Below, one piece after another: positions 1-11,380 of a stretch of 64,000 nucleotides of DNA (position 1 is the stretch's first letter; each line of letters opens with the position of its first letter). A program made the position numbers and the translations under genes. The notes beneath the pieces were generated by a model. The model did no database searches. It was not told the DNA's origin and saw only the letters and a list, made by a program, of their open reading frames with translations. The DNA is from Leguminivora glycinivorella (taxonomy: Eukaryota; Arthropoda; Insecta; Lepidoptera; Tortricidae): positions 20,640,956-20,704,955 of the forward strand of contig NC_062973.1 in assembly GCF_023078275.1 (NCBI RefSeq), written 5' to 3'.

Positions 1-344
1 ACCTACTGAAGCCACTGGCACTTCATACTAAAAGAGCTTTTTTGCCACAGCCTAAACTCAACCGTAAGTCTAAAGAAGTAACAATAATTTATACTGTGGG
101 AGATCGAAACACAAACGCTTTCGTTAGGATGTTTCTTGGATACTTCTTAAACGCTGAAAGCAGTGTGTACCGGTGTACTGTGTGTACGGTGGTGCTTTCA
201 CTAAACTTTATGGAGTCAAAGTTCCAATAGCGCAGCTAGCATTAACCTTTGACATGTCATTATGTCTACGTGTATATTTGTAACATAATTGTTCTACTCC
301 TTCACGTAGGGTGCCAGTATTATATTTCATTCTTACACTATAGC
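1..344. other. No gene recognised
   Basis: This is AT-rich sequence with only short open frames lacking codon structure or splice context. I see no recognisable repeat until the GC-rich SINE/LINE end begins at about 345. Confidence 0.5.
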
Positions 345-592
345 ATTTTCCCGCGGCTTCGCCCGCGTACTAATCTAATTTTGTTTTCGCATACAAACTT
401 TGGACCCCCATTTCACCCCCTTTGGGGGTGAATTTTGAAAAATCCTTTCTTAGTGCACAAGCACTGCACTAAGAAAGCAGCAGGTGTAGAGGACTCCACC
501 TTATTAGGAACCTACGTGCCAAATTTGGAATCTCTATTACCAACGGTTTCAACTGTGCGTTGATAAATGTCAGTCAGTCAGTTTCTTCTTTT
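345..592 (+). mobile_element. Dispersed SINE/LINE-end repeat (CCGCGGCTTCGCCCGCG type)
   Basis: It opens with the GC-rich motif CCGCGGCTTCGCCCGCG and ends with a (GTCA)n-like run and a T-rich tail. The same head motif recurs at about 4146, and in reverse in the RepF repeats. An internal hairpin at 446-477 has a perfect 13-bp stem (CTTTCTTAGTGCA with its complement). RepA is inserted directly after it. The class (SINE or LINE 3' end) is uncertain. Confidence 0.6.
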
Positions 593-593
593 T

Positions 594-1129
594 AGGGTTC
601 CGTAGTCAACTAGGAACCCTTATAGTTTCGCCATGTCTGTCTGTCCGTCCGTCCGTCCGTCCGTCCGCGGATAATCTCAGTAACCGTTAGCACTAGAAAG
701 CTGAAATTTGGTACAAATATGTATATCAATCACGCCGACAAAGTGCAAAAATAAAAAAATGGAAAAAATGTTTTATTAGGGTATCCCCCTACATGTAAAG
801 TGGGGACTGATATTTTTTTATTCCAACCCCAACGTGTGATATATCGTTGGATAGGTATTTAAAAATGAATAAGGGTTTACTAAAATTGTTTTTTGATAAT
901 ATTTATATTTTCGGAAATAATCGCTCCTAAAGGAAAAAAAAGTGTGTCCCCCCCTCTAACTTTTGAACCATATGTTTAAAAAATATGAAAAAAATCACAA
1001 AAGTAGAACTTTATAAATACTTTCTAGGAAAATTGTTTTGAACTTGATAGGTTCAATAGTTTTTGAGAAAAATACAGAAAACTACGGAACCCTACACTGA
1101 GCGTGGCCCGACACGCTCTTGGCCGGTTT
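594..1129 (+). mobile_element. RepA copy 1 (hairpin-ended dispersed repeat)
   Basis: RepA starts with AGGGTTCCGTAG and a small hairpin (AGGGTTCC with GGAACCCT). It then has a (GTCC)n array, a long AT-rich middle with a C-run, and near the end CTACGGAACCCT followed by a second hairpin and GGCCGGTTT. Full copies also lie at 20598, 24331 (reversed), 31471 and 38621, and relatives at 40580, 60411 and 10637. The (GTCC)n array is short here. Confidence 0.85.
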
Positions 1130-2121
1130 ATATATTTAGATCTGTAAATGTGAAGTTAATTGATTTCGACCTTCCCTTCAATAGTCCTTTACAGTTAGTT
1201 ATAGCCCCTATTACTACTGCCGTAGTATCTCGGGAGTTGTCAATATTGTGAAACAGAAACAAAAAAGTTATTTTATCATTTGCCACCGTCTTGAGTAATC
1301 CAAACGATACTTTACAATAATTCGCGAATATGTTTAGGAAACAATACATCGTTAAGATTGTAAGTAGATAGTATATGTTGAAAGACAATAACGAAACTAG
1401 AACAATCTACATCGCTTATCGCTTTACATATACGTTAAAAGGATAATTATTTGGGTTTATTTCTGTATACACATTATTGCAGCTTAGTAGAGTAACATTA
1501 AAATGCAACTGCTAATTGAAACCTAAAACTAGCCTATGCTAATTCTAGGTATTCATTAGCAAGCAAACCCAAGCCTCCCATGAGTTGAAAAAAAAACGAA
1601 ATAACGCAAGGCGAATACATTTCATATAGCCATGATTGATAATTCATTGCCAATTCCTACGTACCTGTATCGTTCATGACATTTCTATTTTTAAGCACAA
1701 ACACAACTTAATCACACTTAATAAAGCTCTTAAACGTTTGACATTCACTTAAAAAGCGTAAACTTTTTAAGCGCCATCTTGGCATGATCATTAGGTCGCA
1801 TACAACTTGAAACAAAAGGCTTTTTAAGTCGTTCGTCACGATTTTAGAGAACCCAGTTATTTTTAGGTCATCATTTCACACTTTTGTTCTTTCTTCTTCA
1901 GACAAGAAATTCACAAGTATATTCAATAGAAAATATAAATATATCACAAGTATGTCACAAATTGATGTCACATACTCAGCCATTGATGTGCGTCAGGAGG
2001 AGGGAGTGAGAATGGGTTGAAGGGACTTCCAGGGTAGGCTCTGAGAGGGCACTCCTGAATGATGTGTTGAACAGTTTGCTATACTGCGCTACAGTTACAT
2101 CTGGGCAATCTGGGTACGAAA
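1130..2121. other. Intergenic or intronic, no gene seen
   Basis: This is AT-rich sequence with only short uninformative frames. The one recognised item is a degraded SINE-1 tail at about 1566-1612. Confidence 0.5.
1566..1612 (+). mobile_element. Degraded SINE-1 3' fragment
   Basis: It retains the SINE-1 end words CTCCCATGAG and ATAACGCAAGG in the same order and spacing as the complete copies at 18328 and 20262, with an A-rich replacement between them. The rest of the element is missing. Confidence 0.55.
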
Positions 2122-2256
2122 TAGCCGAATGGCACAAACGCTCACGAAACGAAACGCTCGTAGATATCTATCTCTATCGCTATCGTATTGGCGTGACCAG
2201 ACTACCTTTCGCGGCGTTTCATTTTCGTTTCGCATCGCAGAAATGCCATTCGGCTA
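2122..2256 (+). mobile_element. RepB MITE copy 1
   Basis: This is a 135-bp element with terminal inverted repeats TAGCCGAATGGCA and TGCCATTCGGCTA. The interior is built on CACGAAACGAAACGCTCG and TATCTATCTCTATCGC. Copies of 142 bp lie at 19156 (inverted) and 42287 (same orientation). It has no coding capacity, so it is a non-autonomous palindromic element. Confidence 0.85.
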
Positions 2257-2650
2257 CGGCACCTGGGCTGAATCAATCCAGCCACAAAAGTGTTTGAAGT
2301 GACCGGTACGGCGGAATCTGGTCCGCATCCTGGTTAATTTGTTCATTAAGATAAACATGTATTTCTGAAATTGTCCACATAATTTACTCTTTTCCCAACC
2401 AGCACCAATCGACACTTTAAATCTGAATACCAAATATGTACGCGCTTATATGATTGATGATTCGTGCTATTCCTGAAATAGGTTTATTTGATACATTTGA
2501 TACTAAATGCCTTAAATAAACTTCAACTGGAAACATACAGTTTCAGCATAGCAAAATATGTGATGCCTGGGCGCGTAAACAAGCGTATCATGGATATATC
2601 TTTATCGCTTTTCCGTATTTGTGCGACAGACAACGATACGCTATGAAACA

Positions 2651-3155
2651 TTAAGACGATACAGGAGGGGTCAATTCTCCATACAAACGCTCTCGACTAT
2701 TTCCTCCCTGGTTTTTGAAGTTAGAGCAATGTTTTTTTCAACACAAAGATTATTATTATTTTTATCCGTGTCGAACCGTTTTGATTATTTTGATTTTTAA
2801 AGACGAAGATCAAAAATTTCCAAAAACGGCCTTTTTCATTATGGCGCAAAAAAGGTGTGATATTCAAAATTGGTAACAACTGGCCAAAAAAACTAAACGG
2901 TCCGACACAGCTTACGTATTTCATTGCTATTCAGATTTTCAAATTTCGTTCCGATTGATTAAGTTTTGGAGGAGGAAACAGTCGAGAGCGGACCCACGGA
3001 ATATATAATGCGAAACCTCGATTTTAAAGATTTTTTCGCTATATCTTGTAACTGAGTTGTTCTTAATGGACATTTTTTCTCTATTAATCCAGTTCATAAC
3101 AATTGAAAGGGGAGCTCCTTTCCATTTTAGCATTTTCGCTTCTGTGGCGTCTTAA
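2651..3155 (+). mobile_element. TTAA-ended inverted-repeat element, copy 1
   Basis: This 505-bp unit begins TTAAGACGATACAGGAG and ends with the complement of TTAAGACGCCACAGAAG. It is the inverted relative of 50286-50786, whose ends are a perfect 17-bp inverted repeat. Shared interior blocks include the region around AAACGGTCCGACACAG and the one around GTCGAGAGCG. TTAA at both edges would fit piggyBac-type target choice, but no transposase is present, so that assignment is inference. Confidence 0.75.
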
Positions 3156-3380
3156 CGGCTAGCTTGTTGGCTACGTGCATTAGCGTCCCAAACAAATCAA
3201 CATAGTATTTAACTATGAATGCAGTTTATAATACTTAATGCACTCGCATTACGCGGTTGGCCTCTCCCGTTGCGAAATTCTCATAACCTTGTCATTGTCA
3301 ATTAGTCATTTACCGAATTATTAAAGTTATCCTTCAATGACAGTCACGTTGCGGCTTTGAAAATCATGAATTAATAATTG

Positions 3381-3402
3381 TTGTCTTTTCTTTCAGGTAA
3401 GT
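3381..3402 (+). promoter_or_regulatory. Candidate recursive splice site 1 (3'ss abutting 5'ss)
   Basis: A polypyrimidine tract at 3381-3394 leads to CAG, followed immediately by GTAAGTACC, so an acceptor and a donor share the junction 3396|3397. No AG interrupts the tract, and a branch-like ATTAAT lies about 20 nt upstream. This zero-length arrangement is the hallmark of ratchet points in long insect introns. A site of the same form lies on the same strand at 39465. Function is inferred from sequence only. Confidence 0.55.
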
Positions 3403-3438
3403 ACCATTATATGTCGGTGGAAGCAGACGTCATTACAG
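3397..3438 (+). other. Possible recursive-splice exon or microexon
   Basis: After the abutting splice site, a second donor (TTACAG|GTAACA) occurs 42 nt downstream, which would define a small exon. It is open in at least one frame (14 codons) but too short to judge. It could be a cryptic exon used for exon definition at a ratchet point, a true microexon, or coincidence. Confidence 0.3.
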
Positions 3439-4504
3439 GTAACAGATAGCTTCAGCTTATAAATATAATTATGTTTAATTAATTTTCTTTGCTCACATGT
3501 GCATAAAACACAACTTTCTCGACCGTTTTAAAAAGATCAAGAGAATCGCTAATATTTCGAGAAAAAGTGCGAATATAATTGTGTACAAAATTGTATGGTC
3601 CAAAAAACATGTTTTTTTTTATAATGTAAAAATATTATTTTAAATTGATATTATTCCGTTATTGGTAATAATTTCCTTTGCAACTATGTATTTAGCCAGA
3701 CATTTTAACTGTGACCGAACTTTCGATTGTCAATTTTTTTTCTAAAATACCAAATTACTACAACTTACTCGTATAACCAATGATCCTTACTAATGCTCTC
3801 CGTAATGAGAATCTCAAAACAACGCCTTCATTTTCATTTCAATAAGCCTCCCTTTTTGTTCGGCGCTAAAACATAAGCTGCAAAATATTAGTAGATTTCC
3901 AATGTCATTCAGGATTTTTCGCAAAACTAAAAAATAACCACGCAGCAATGAAATTAGAATTAATGTTTCTCATAATTAATAATCATCTTTATTCTTTACT
4001 AAATAATACCTAAGTATAATATAAATTTATAAATTGTTTATTTAAAATTGTTTACGAGTATGTACTTACACAAAATCATCAACATAATTTAAACATAATT
4101 ATGTTAATTTTTATGTTGACGATTTATACTAAAAACTAGATTTTACCCGCGGCTTCGCCCGCGTAATAAAAGTATTCATTAAGATTTTCATTTGGATCCT
4201 TAGGTTTCTCTGGTATATTTATCTGCGATTATTTCGATTGCACATAATACTTTTGCTTGCAATTATTGTAGAAATATTACACATCGACCACAGCGTAGGT
4301 AATTCTATATACGCTGGGGAAACCTTTATAAACATCCCACATAGCCCGTATTTCGACACTATATGACCGGTGGGTAAAAAGTACTTTTTTCTATTATCCC
4401 TTACAATTTTTTACATTTTGCTTATACTTATCGCAAACGTAATCTTCAAGCAAGCAAACAACAATCGTCTTAGAGCACTTTGATTGTAAGAGACCGCCGA
4501 CCGA

Positions 4505-4731
4505 TTATCCGTATCCCTCTAACGATACCCATATTATCCGTATCCTTATCCGTATCCGTTTCCGTATCCATATCCGTATCCCTATCTCTATTCCTATCGC
4601 TATCGCTGTCGCTATCGCTATCGCTAACGCTAACGCTATGGCTATCGCTATCCCTATCGCTATCCCTATCGCTATCGCTATCCCTATCGCTATCCCTATC
4701 CCTATCGCTATCCCTATCCCTTAGGGATCAT
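4505..4731 (+). repeat. Hexanucleotide array (TATCCG/CGCTAT/CCCTAT)n
   Basis: About 220 bp of hexamer repeats drift from TATCCG in the 5' part to CGCTAT and CCCTAT in the 3' part. The array translates as a spurious Ser/Leu-rich frame, which is not a gene. It abuts a MITE immediately downstream. Confidence 0.9.
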
Positions 4732-4732
4732 C

Positions 4733-4872
4733 CACATATTACGTCACACCAAATTTCAGGTTTTTGGACCCCTCCCCCCTCCTATGTCACGCTTTTTTGT
4801 ATCCCTTTAACTGGGATTGTCACATTTAGTATGACCCCCCCTTACACTGTGACGTAATATATGGATGACGCC
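4733..4872. mobile_element. MITE with ATTACGTCAC-type terminal repeats
   Basis: The left end GATCATCCACATATTACGTC and the right end, read in reverse (GTCATCCATATATTACGTCA), are near-complementary. They enclose about 100 bp with C-rich tracts. There is no open frame, so this is a short non-autonomous DNA element directly following the hexamer array. Confidence 0.7.
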
Positions 4873-5832
4873 TTATCAAGATAACACTAAGTTCTCGCGC
4901 TTTGTACACATATTTAAAGTCACATACAGGTCGAATGCGATTAATTAACATTATTTTTACCTTTTTTCCCAACGTTTCGGCCAGGTTGCACTGGCCGTGG
5001 TCGCGGAAGACTGACGTCCCAGCAAAATGTCACCGGAGATGTAAACAACACAAAACTACCCGATATTAATTTATATAAATGTTCGGGGTAGACAAATAAA
5101 TATAATCTACCCGCATGTAATTATTTACGACATCACATTAGAAACCTCAAAAATAACAGTACTTCTCCACTATTTAATGGATGTTATTATACATATAAAC
5201 CTTCCTCTTGAATCACTCTATCTATTAAAAAAAACCGCATCAAAATCCGTTGCGTAGTTTCAAAGATTTAAGCATACAAAGGGACATAGGGACATGGGGA
5301 CAGAGAAAGCGACTTTGTTTTATACTATGTAGTGATAGTGATGTAGTGATGACAGCTTTAGTTACATTTCACATGTGAAGTTTTCGAGTGTTTTTTTTTA
5401 ATTAATATAAATTGTCGATTACCATCATTATTTATTAAAAATGCATTATTGAAGTAGTAAACATTCATGTTATTAATTTCTGACAAACCTCTATTTAAAA
5501 ATAGTGTTATAGCAAAGACCTATGTAACTCCGTATAGACAGCTACAGTCTAAAAAAAAAGTACCTCAGAGCCATATAGAAAAAGGTACGGTGGCCTAGAT
5601 GGCGTTACACCTTTGGAGAACGCTCGGCTAGATGGCGCTAATATTGATATTTGACATTTTAACACATATCAAGTTAAGAATATGGGCCAAATTGTCAAAA
5701 TTGAGGCTTAAAAGCTTTAAGCTTGTGGCGAGAGATGGCAGTCTATGCACTGTGACTACATATTTTACTTTGACAGTAACTCTCTATAATACTCAATCCT
5801 CTTTAGTTCTAATAAACATAAAGAACACATGT

Positions 5833-6008
5833 ACAGATGTAGTGCGAAAAGCTTTTCATTCGTATTTTTACGGAAACGTTCGTATCTATTTGTCACCATG
5901 CTAGTTCAAACAGTCTCAGTACATGTTGTACTGAGGCTGACTAACTTAGCATGACACGTTCGAACGTTTTCGTAAAAATACGAAGGGTGTTATGTTCGCA
6001 CTACATGG
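5833..6008. mobile_element. RepD palindromic MITE, copy 1
   Basis: It starts at ACAGATGTAGTGCGAAAA and ends at GCACTACATGGGT. The arms share CGTATTTTTACG and CATGCTA blocks around a centre near AGTCTCAGTACATG. Other copies are at 6391 (eroded), 13955 (right end lost) and 57181 (split by an insertion). Confidence 0.75.
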
Positions 6009-6390
6009 GTAGGTACAGTACCCATTACACTTAAAAATACAATTAAAATATAATTTCGACACGCGTTTTTTGCGTGGCATCGAGTCTCTGAATATTAAAT
6101 ATTACTTCATAAAATCTGAAAGAAGGCGGAATATTTTTCCCTTTCACCGCATTTCACGGGCCATGCTCATTGGAAATGGAAAATGGCGACAGCGTATCTT
6201 GCATTTGATATCACAAAAATGGGAAATCATTACGAATACCTACTGTTTTGCGTTAAGTATCTTTAAGTATTAAAATTGATGACGAAGCTTTTGTTTAAAT
6301 ATATATTGAGTACTTAGAGAAAACTGTTAAGAATATTATAGACTATGCTCAAAGTTTAGAAAATTAAAACACAAAATTATAAATACCTAT

Positions 6391-6490
6391 ACAGATTTAG
6401 TTCGAAATGTTTTTCCTTTGTATTTTCATAGAAACTCGCGACGTGTCATGCTACTTCAGTCAGTATCAACACGGTGTTTTCAGTCAAAAT
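6391..6490. mobile_element. RepD eroded copy
   Basis: It retains ACAGATTTAGTTCGAAA, the GTGTCATGCTACTTCAGTCA block and part of the centre. The right half is unrecognisable. Confidence 0.55.
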
Positions 6491-7884
6491 AAATAGTAAA
6501 TCCGATGTACTTAGGGTATGTTCAGGAAACTCAACGATAGAGGGTGTAAAACAATTATATGCCGCAGTGCAAATTGTTCGCTAGATGTCACTGTTACCCC
6601 CGCAAACTGGCTAACAACTTGTAGTCGTAAAATGTATAAGTATTTTTTGATGTCCAATTTTTTCGCTAGATGTCGCTGTACCACCTGCAAACTAGAGAAC
6701 GACATTCTATGGTTACATTTATCATTGTCATCTTTTATGCCAAGTAAGTCCGTGTAGAAATACTTAATTATGTGACTGGTTGGTAAATTATTACATCAAA
6801 CCTATTTAAAAATCCCGCCATAAATGGTGTTCCATGTTTAAAGAGTCCACATGTTTTATGTGCTATAAGAAACCTTTGGGCATGGAAAGTCACATTAAAA
6901 AGTTGTCGTAACAGTATCACTATTATCACTACGAGAAGAACTTCCGTCCGAGAAAATACGATGGGAAACTATTATGCACTACATCAGTACACTACATTAT
7001 GAGGTAGAAAAAAGCCATGAATAATGGAAAATAGAGCCCATTACAAAAATTAACACCCCGGGATTCAAATACTGAACATTCCACATCGTGGCATCACACT
7101 TAGGCCCACTTGCATCAACCACTGAACTCAGGGTTAGTTGGCTGTCATCTGTCAAATTGCAAGTGGCAAGTGGCCGTTATTAATTTTACAAATAAGAAAA
7201 CCGGTGTATGTGTACCTGTTCAAATTCACTATGAAAAGTCATAAAAACATGATACTTTAGCTACGGTACGGGTACTTGTACGAGTACTATGTATAATATG
7301 CTCAGCGCACTGCATAGGTGTCACTGTTAATTATTTACGCCTGAACGCATGACGTCATCCCATCCTAGAACACCTACTTGCTCCGAGTACATTGACCCGC
7401 CTGATCCGCGTGACGTCACGACCAATCTCGGACCATGAATATTACATGTGTGAATTCGGGATTCCTTGAATGAATTCGGTCGTCGGTTCTGGAAGATTTC
7501 CAAAATTTCTCTTTCAACTGGCACGTACTGTACCTACTAATAACTATAATTGATGTCCATACAAATGGTGGTGACATCGGTGTCGATTCTATGGAATTTA
7601 ATTTATCCTTCGGCCACAGAATTAACTTTCAGTAAGTACCTAACAATCAACGACCGGTAACTTGTCCCTCAGACCTCCCTAAGGATCTTAACTAACCGCC
7701 ATACGCTATATTTATTCAACTTTGCTTACAATCTAGAATTATTTAAAAATAGATTAAACATTTTAAAAATGGCGGAAATAATTACTACAGTTCTATTCAA
7801 ACATAACTAATTCAAAAACACGTATATTTTTTTATTCAAATGCGGTGAACACTTTGATAGTAGGTACATATACTTAGTCACAGG
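6491..7884. other. No gene seen
   Basis: Near 6580 and 6665 the sequence CGCTAGATGTC with CTGT and CGCAAACT or TGCAAACT words occurs twice, suggesting a small decayed duplication. Nothing else is recognisable as gene or named repeat. The short frames have no splice or codon support. Confidence 0.4.
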
Positions 7885-7975
7885 TTAATTTGCTTTCAAT
7901 CCCTTAATTACCAAGAGTGGCACTGAATCTTGAACAGTATCCTACCCTGCGTACCCCGTTTGGGAATACAAGTCT
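7885..7975 (-). mobile_element. SINE fragment (CAAGAGTGGCACTGA family)
   Basis: The plus strand shows TTTCAATCCCTTAATTACC, then AAGAGTGGCACTGA, and later CCCCGTTTGGGAATACA. These are the reversed words of the element at 14088-14225. It is partial and diverged. Confidence 0.5.
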
Positions 7976-8347
7976 GAGTTTATGTATTTAATATTTCGAT
8001 GAGTTAGGTAGTATAATTCTACCTGTAATGAAATTGACATCATGCAGTGCCTTTAACGTGACGACTACAATTCCATCATTCTGGAAAACTGTCTGAGCTC
8101 ATTGGTTTGTTATTAGTTGGTTGTTCCTGTATTGCTGAGAAACATGTACTAATATCACGGGTATAGCGTATCATAATGTTCGTAAATCGTAGGTACTTAT
8201 GAAATATTTTAGGGAAAGTGCATTAAATTCGTTTAGGGAAATGTTAAAAGAAATTGACTTTTTGAGTTCGTTTCGTCAACTTACTGGCGTAGTTCAGGGA
8301 TTTTATCAAAACCCTAAACAAATCTAGTGAAATGACGAAACATGGCG

Positions 8348-8450
8348 TGTTTTTTTTTTTTTTTTATGGGATAGGAGGCAAACGGGCAGACAGGTCGCCT
8401 GATGGTAAGCGATCACCGCCGCCCATGGACACCCGAAACACCAGATGTTT
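8348..8450 (-). mobile_element. SINE fragment with oligo(dA) tail
   Basis: A T run at about 8348-8366 precedes ATGGGATAGGAGGCAAACGG and ATGGTAAGCGATCACC, a widely dispersed lepidopteran retroposon block read here in reverse. The T run is the poly(A) tail on the minus strand. Only about 80 bp of body remain. Confidence 0.65.
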
Positions 8451-9371
8451 ATGATTTCACTAAACAGAGTCAGGGATTTAGTCAAATGACTGAATTTTCT
8501 AGATAAATGATGAAATGGATTCGCCATTTTGGCATTTTGCGTGATTTGATCATATCCCTTAGAGATTTGATCAAATCTCTGTTTTGGCCATTTCCCTGCG
8601 ACATATATATTATGTACCTACCTATGTGCCTTGTTAATAATTATAACTCTTCGATTCGACTATTCGAATGCAAGAAAAGGTGTGAGATAAAATTGCGAAG
8701 ACATTTAAAAAAAACAAGCTCCACAAAGCCACAATTTGTTGAGATGGTGATAAAACTCAAATTGTATACTTATTACTAAAAGCCAACATTAAAATAATCA
8801 CTATACCTTACTTAGTGAAACTGCTGCTTTTTTATTAATTAACCGACATTTGCTTTAACGTCATGTAAAAGTCTGCATCATTAATATGGGAAAAACGTCG
8901 GAAGGAAATTCGTCCAAAAGGAAACTAAACTGTTTACAATTCCCATTAACCACGAGGGCGTGGTTACGTAGTATTTGATAGTAGTAACACTAGTAACGTA
9001 AGCGAAGGACCGCAGTTCTTAGAATGAGTTGGTATGGGATTCCCGACTGACAGTGTGACGAAAGTTTTTTTTTTGTAAATTGTTTATGTAATCCGTTCAG
9101 TGACTGATGACTTGCACGTTGTTTTAAACTACTCATTCATACGTAGATTTAAAGTAAGGTACAGAGACAACTGACAGTCTGTAAATCAGAGAATGCATTG
9201 GAGAATAATATGTTATCTCTCTCTCTATCCCTCTTCCGTATGCGACACACACAGTTGGGTATCAGAGTATTACGCCCCAACATCTTGCATCCCACAACTT
9301 GGCAAAGCCTAACGCCGCTTTTTCCATACAGTTGGCCGGACGCTACGCTCACGAGACGCTAGATGTAGGGG

Positions 9372-9568
9372 GGGCCTAAGATAAGCGTCCACTTGTCCGT
9401 ATCGTACGCATCGGACGCATCGCATTGTATTTTGGTCGACTGATATTGCGGTACGTACGGCGCGAATCAGTGTACGCACTTGTGTCACAGAGTAATGAAT
9501 TTGTGAACCTTTTTACACAAATAATACTAAATGCAATGCGTACAATGCGAGTCTGTGGACCTTTAGCA
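9372..9568. mobile_element. Possible MITE with GTCCAC inverted ends
   Basis: The left end reads CCTAAGATAAGCGTCCAC and the right end, reversed, CTAAAGGTCCACAGACTCGC. Both are followed inwards by TACGCAT words. The inverted structure is imperfect and I found no second copy in the window. Confidence 0.4.
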
Positions 9569-9954
9569 ATCGGACACTTGTTTATGGGCTCAGTTTACTA
9601 GACTATTGATCTAGCAGACCGGAGCTCGACCAAGTGGCAGTGACAAATAGTCTATTTATCGTACACTGCATGCGCTTGCTCAGACAAGCTGTACTGAAGC
9701 TGTATGGAGTCGTCTATCACTCGATAGTGCAGCTTTGAAATACATAAGCTGAATCAACATGCCTACTGTCTTTTTCTGCAAAAAACTTTATTTCATAGGG
9801 GACGCGTATGGTACCCACAATACATAATAGATAACCTCTCACATGCTTCCATGGAACTGACTGCAGTAGCTAGAGCTACGAACTTACACACCTCTAAATT
9901 GCTTGCAGTAGCGGTGGCGACATAGCGGAGTATTGAAATGCTTGACTAATTTTT

Positions 9955-10139
9955 AACCTGTTATAAGTTTGACGTATATGTCTGTTTGTCTGTCTGTCTG
10001 TGTGTGTGTAGCTCTCGAACGGATGGACCGGTTTAGATTTCCTTTTTTGTTTGAAAGCTGAGTTAGTAGGGAATGTTCTCATGTTTCATGAAAATCGGTC
10101 CAATATGTCGGGGGTTTTTTCAAAATTTTAATTTTATGT
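9955..10139 (+). mobile_element. RepE dispersed repeat, copy 1
   Basis: It contains TTATAAGTTTGACG, a GTCT/GTGT microsatellite, TCGAACGGATGGACCGGTTT, GAAAGCTGAGTTAGT and ATGAAAATCGGTCCA in that order. The same order, reversed, occurs at 57321-57573, and a partial copy lies at 61283. Confidence 0.7.
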
Positions 10140-10636
10140 CTTAGCAATTTAGAGCGCCTTTTATGAAAATAATGATGGGCTGCAGAAATCTGCGTTATAA
10201 ACCGCTTTGGGTTATAAAATAGGATTACCTACCTGACACTTTTCCGGAACTTCCCTGTAACAAAAACTTATAAAATTAAGTCAACTTTTCGTAGAAATTA
10301 TTTTATGATCGTATTGGTTAGTTACTATTACTTACCTACTTAGACCGATTGGCGACGCAGAGGTTTCCACGAATGGTATTACGTGGGTACTTCATCTTAA
10401 TGACTGCGATTAATTCAATGAAAAGCGGACCAAAAATCTTAACAACATGATAGAGGTCGCGATTAACACACAATGACAATAAATCTATCGTTGTCTGGGA
10501 AACTTTCCAATAGATGCGAAAAGTGACTTAAGGAGAAGCTACAAGGTTATTTTACAATTCATTCTAGAGATGCACTTACGTCATTTTCTGGCCAGAGAAT
10601 GGTATTATTAAATTGGTATGTCTCTAAATAAAAAAA

Positions 10637-10972
10637 CCGGTGAAGTGCGAGTTGGATTCGCGCCCAGAGTGTTCAATGCACAATGCAAAAGTAGAATTTC
10701 CTTAGTTTCTACAATTTTTGGAACAAATGAAACCAAATTGTCAACTTAATTTCATGTAACTACACCTTAGGGTGATTCATATTTTATCAATGCTAAAAAG
10801 TTCTATGTCTCACCCCTCAAATTGTTCTCTACTAATCGGTGTACTAGTACCTAGAATCAAAATCCCTTAGCAAAAAATTTGTATGGTGGGCGTTACGAGG
10901 ATAAAGACAGACAGCGTAATCTTAGAAACCGATTGTCAACCAGCAGCTACTATGGATAGTAGAACCCTAAAA
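10637..10972 (-). mobile_element. Eroded RepA-variant copy
   Basis: Read on the minus strand it runs from a RepA-like 5' end (AGGGTTCTACTATCC) through a GTCT remnant to GCGAATCCAACTCGCACTTC next to CCGG. This is the end type of the 40580 variant. The middle is shortened and highly diverged. Confidence 0.55.
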
Positions 10973-11380
10973 AAAGAATCTCGTGCGGGGTCAGTGTCTA
11001 AGGATTAATTCATAGATGATCGATGTGATTAACTTAATCAACTTAATGGTAGCCATTAATACGAAGACAATGAAATTGACAATATTACAGCCATAAGACA
11101 AGAAACCGACATATCTTTACATAATTTTGCTTCATTTAAATTCACGCACAATGTCAACTGGCATGACAAATGCGGTATTCTTTTGTACCTGCATAATTGA
11201 ATTTTAATTAGTATACTCATTTTATACCTATTTTTGGCATTTTTTACGTCCTCTCTTGTTAACGGTTATTTTATACACGGCCCATGAATACTTCGAAAAT
11301 CACTTCTTTTCTTTACTTAAAAAATATTTAAATGTTATTGGAAAGTAAAATCTAAAGCAAACTGAAACAAATACAATATA

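Larger units (their letters stand above)
3156..4136. other. No gene seen apart from the splice-site signal
   Basis: This is AT-rich sequence without recognisable coding exons or known repeats. The only structured signal is the acceptor-donor pair near 3396. Confidence 0.45.
4137..5345 (+). mobile_element. Interrupted LINE/SINE-end repeat with nested insertions
   Basis: The left part carries the CCGCGGCTTCGCCCGCG head at about 4146. The right part, about 5185-5345, holds CGCATCAAAATCCGTTGCG and the end GACTTTGTTTTATACTATG, pieces I regard as one lepidopteran repeat. Between them lie a hexanucleotide array, a MITE and a segment around 4975-5115 with AACGTTTCGGCCAGG. The reading as one interrupted element is inference. 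Confidence 0.45.

Noticed and set aside
594..1129. RepA as a Helitron (3' hairpin near the end)
   Set aside because: The terminus is GGCCGG next to T, not CTRR, and there is also a hairpin at the other end with no TC start.
4480..4857. 125-codon plus-strand open frame rich in Ser/Leu
   Set aside because: It is the translation of the hexanucleotide array and the adjacent MITE, with no domain or splice context.
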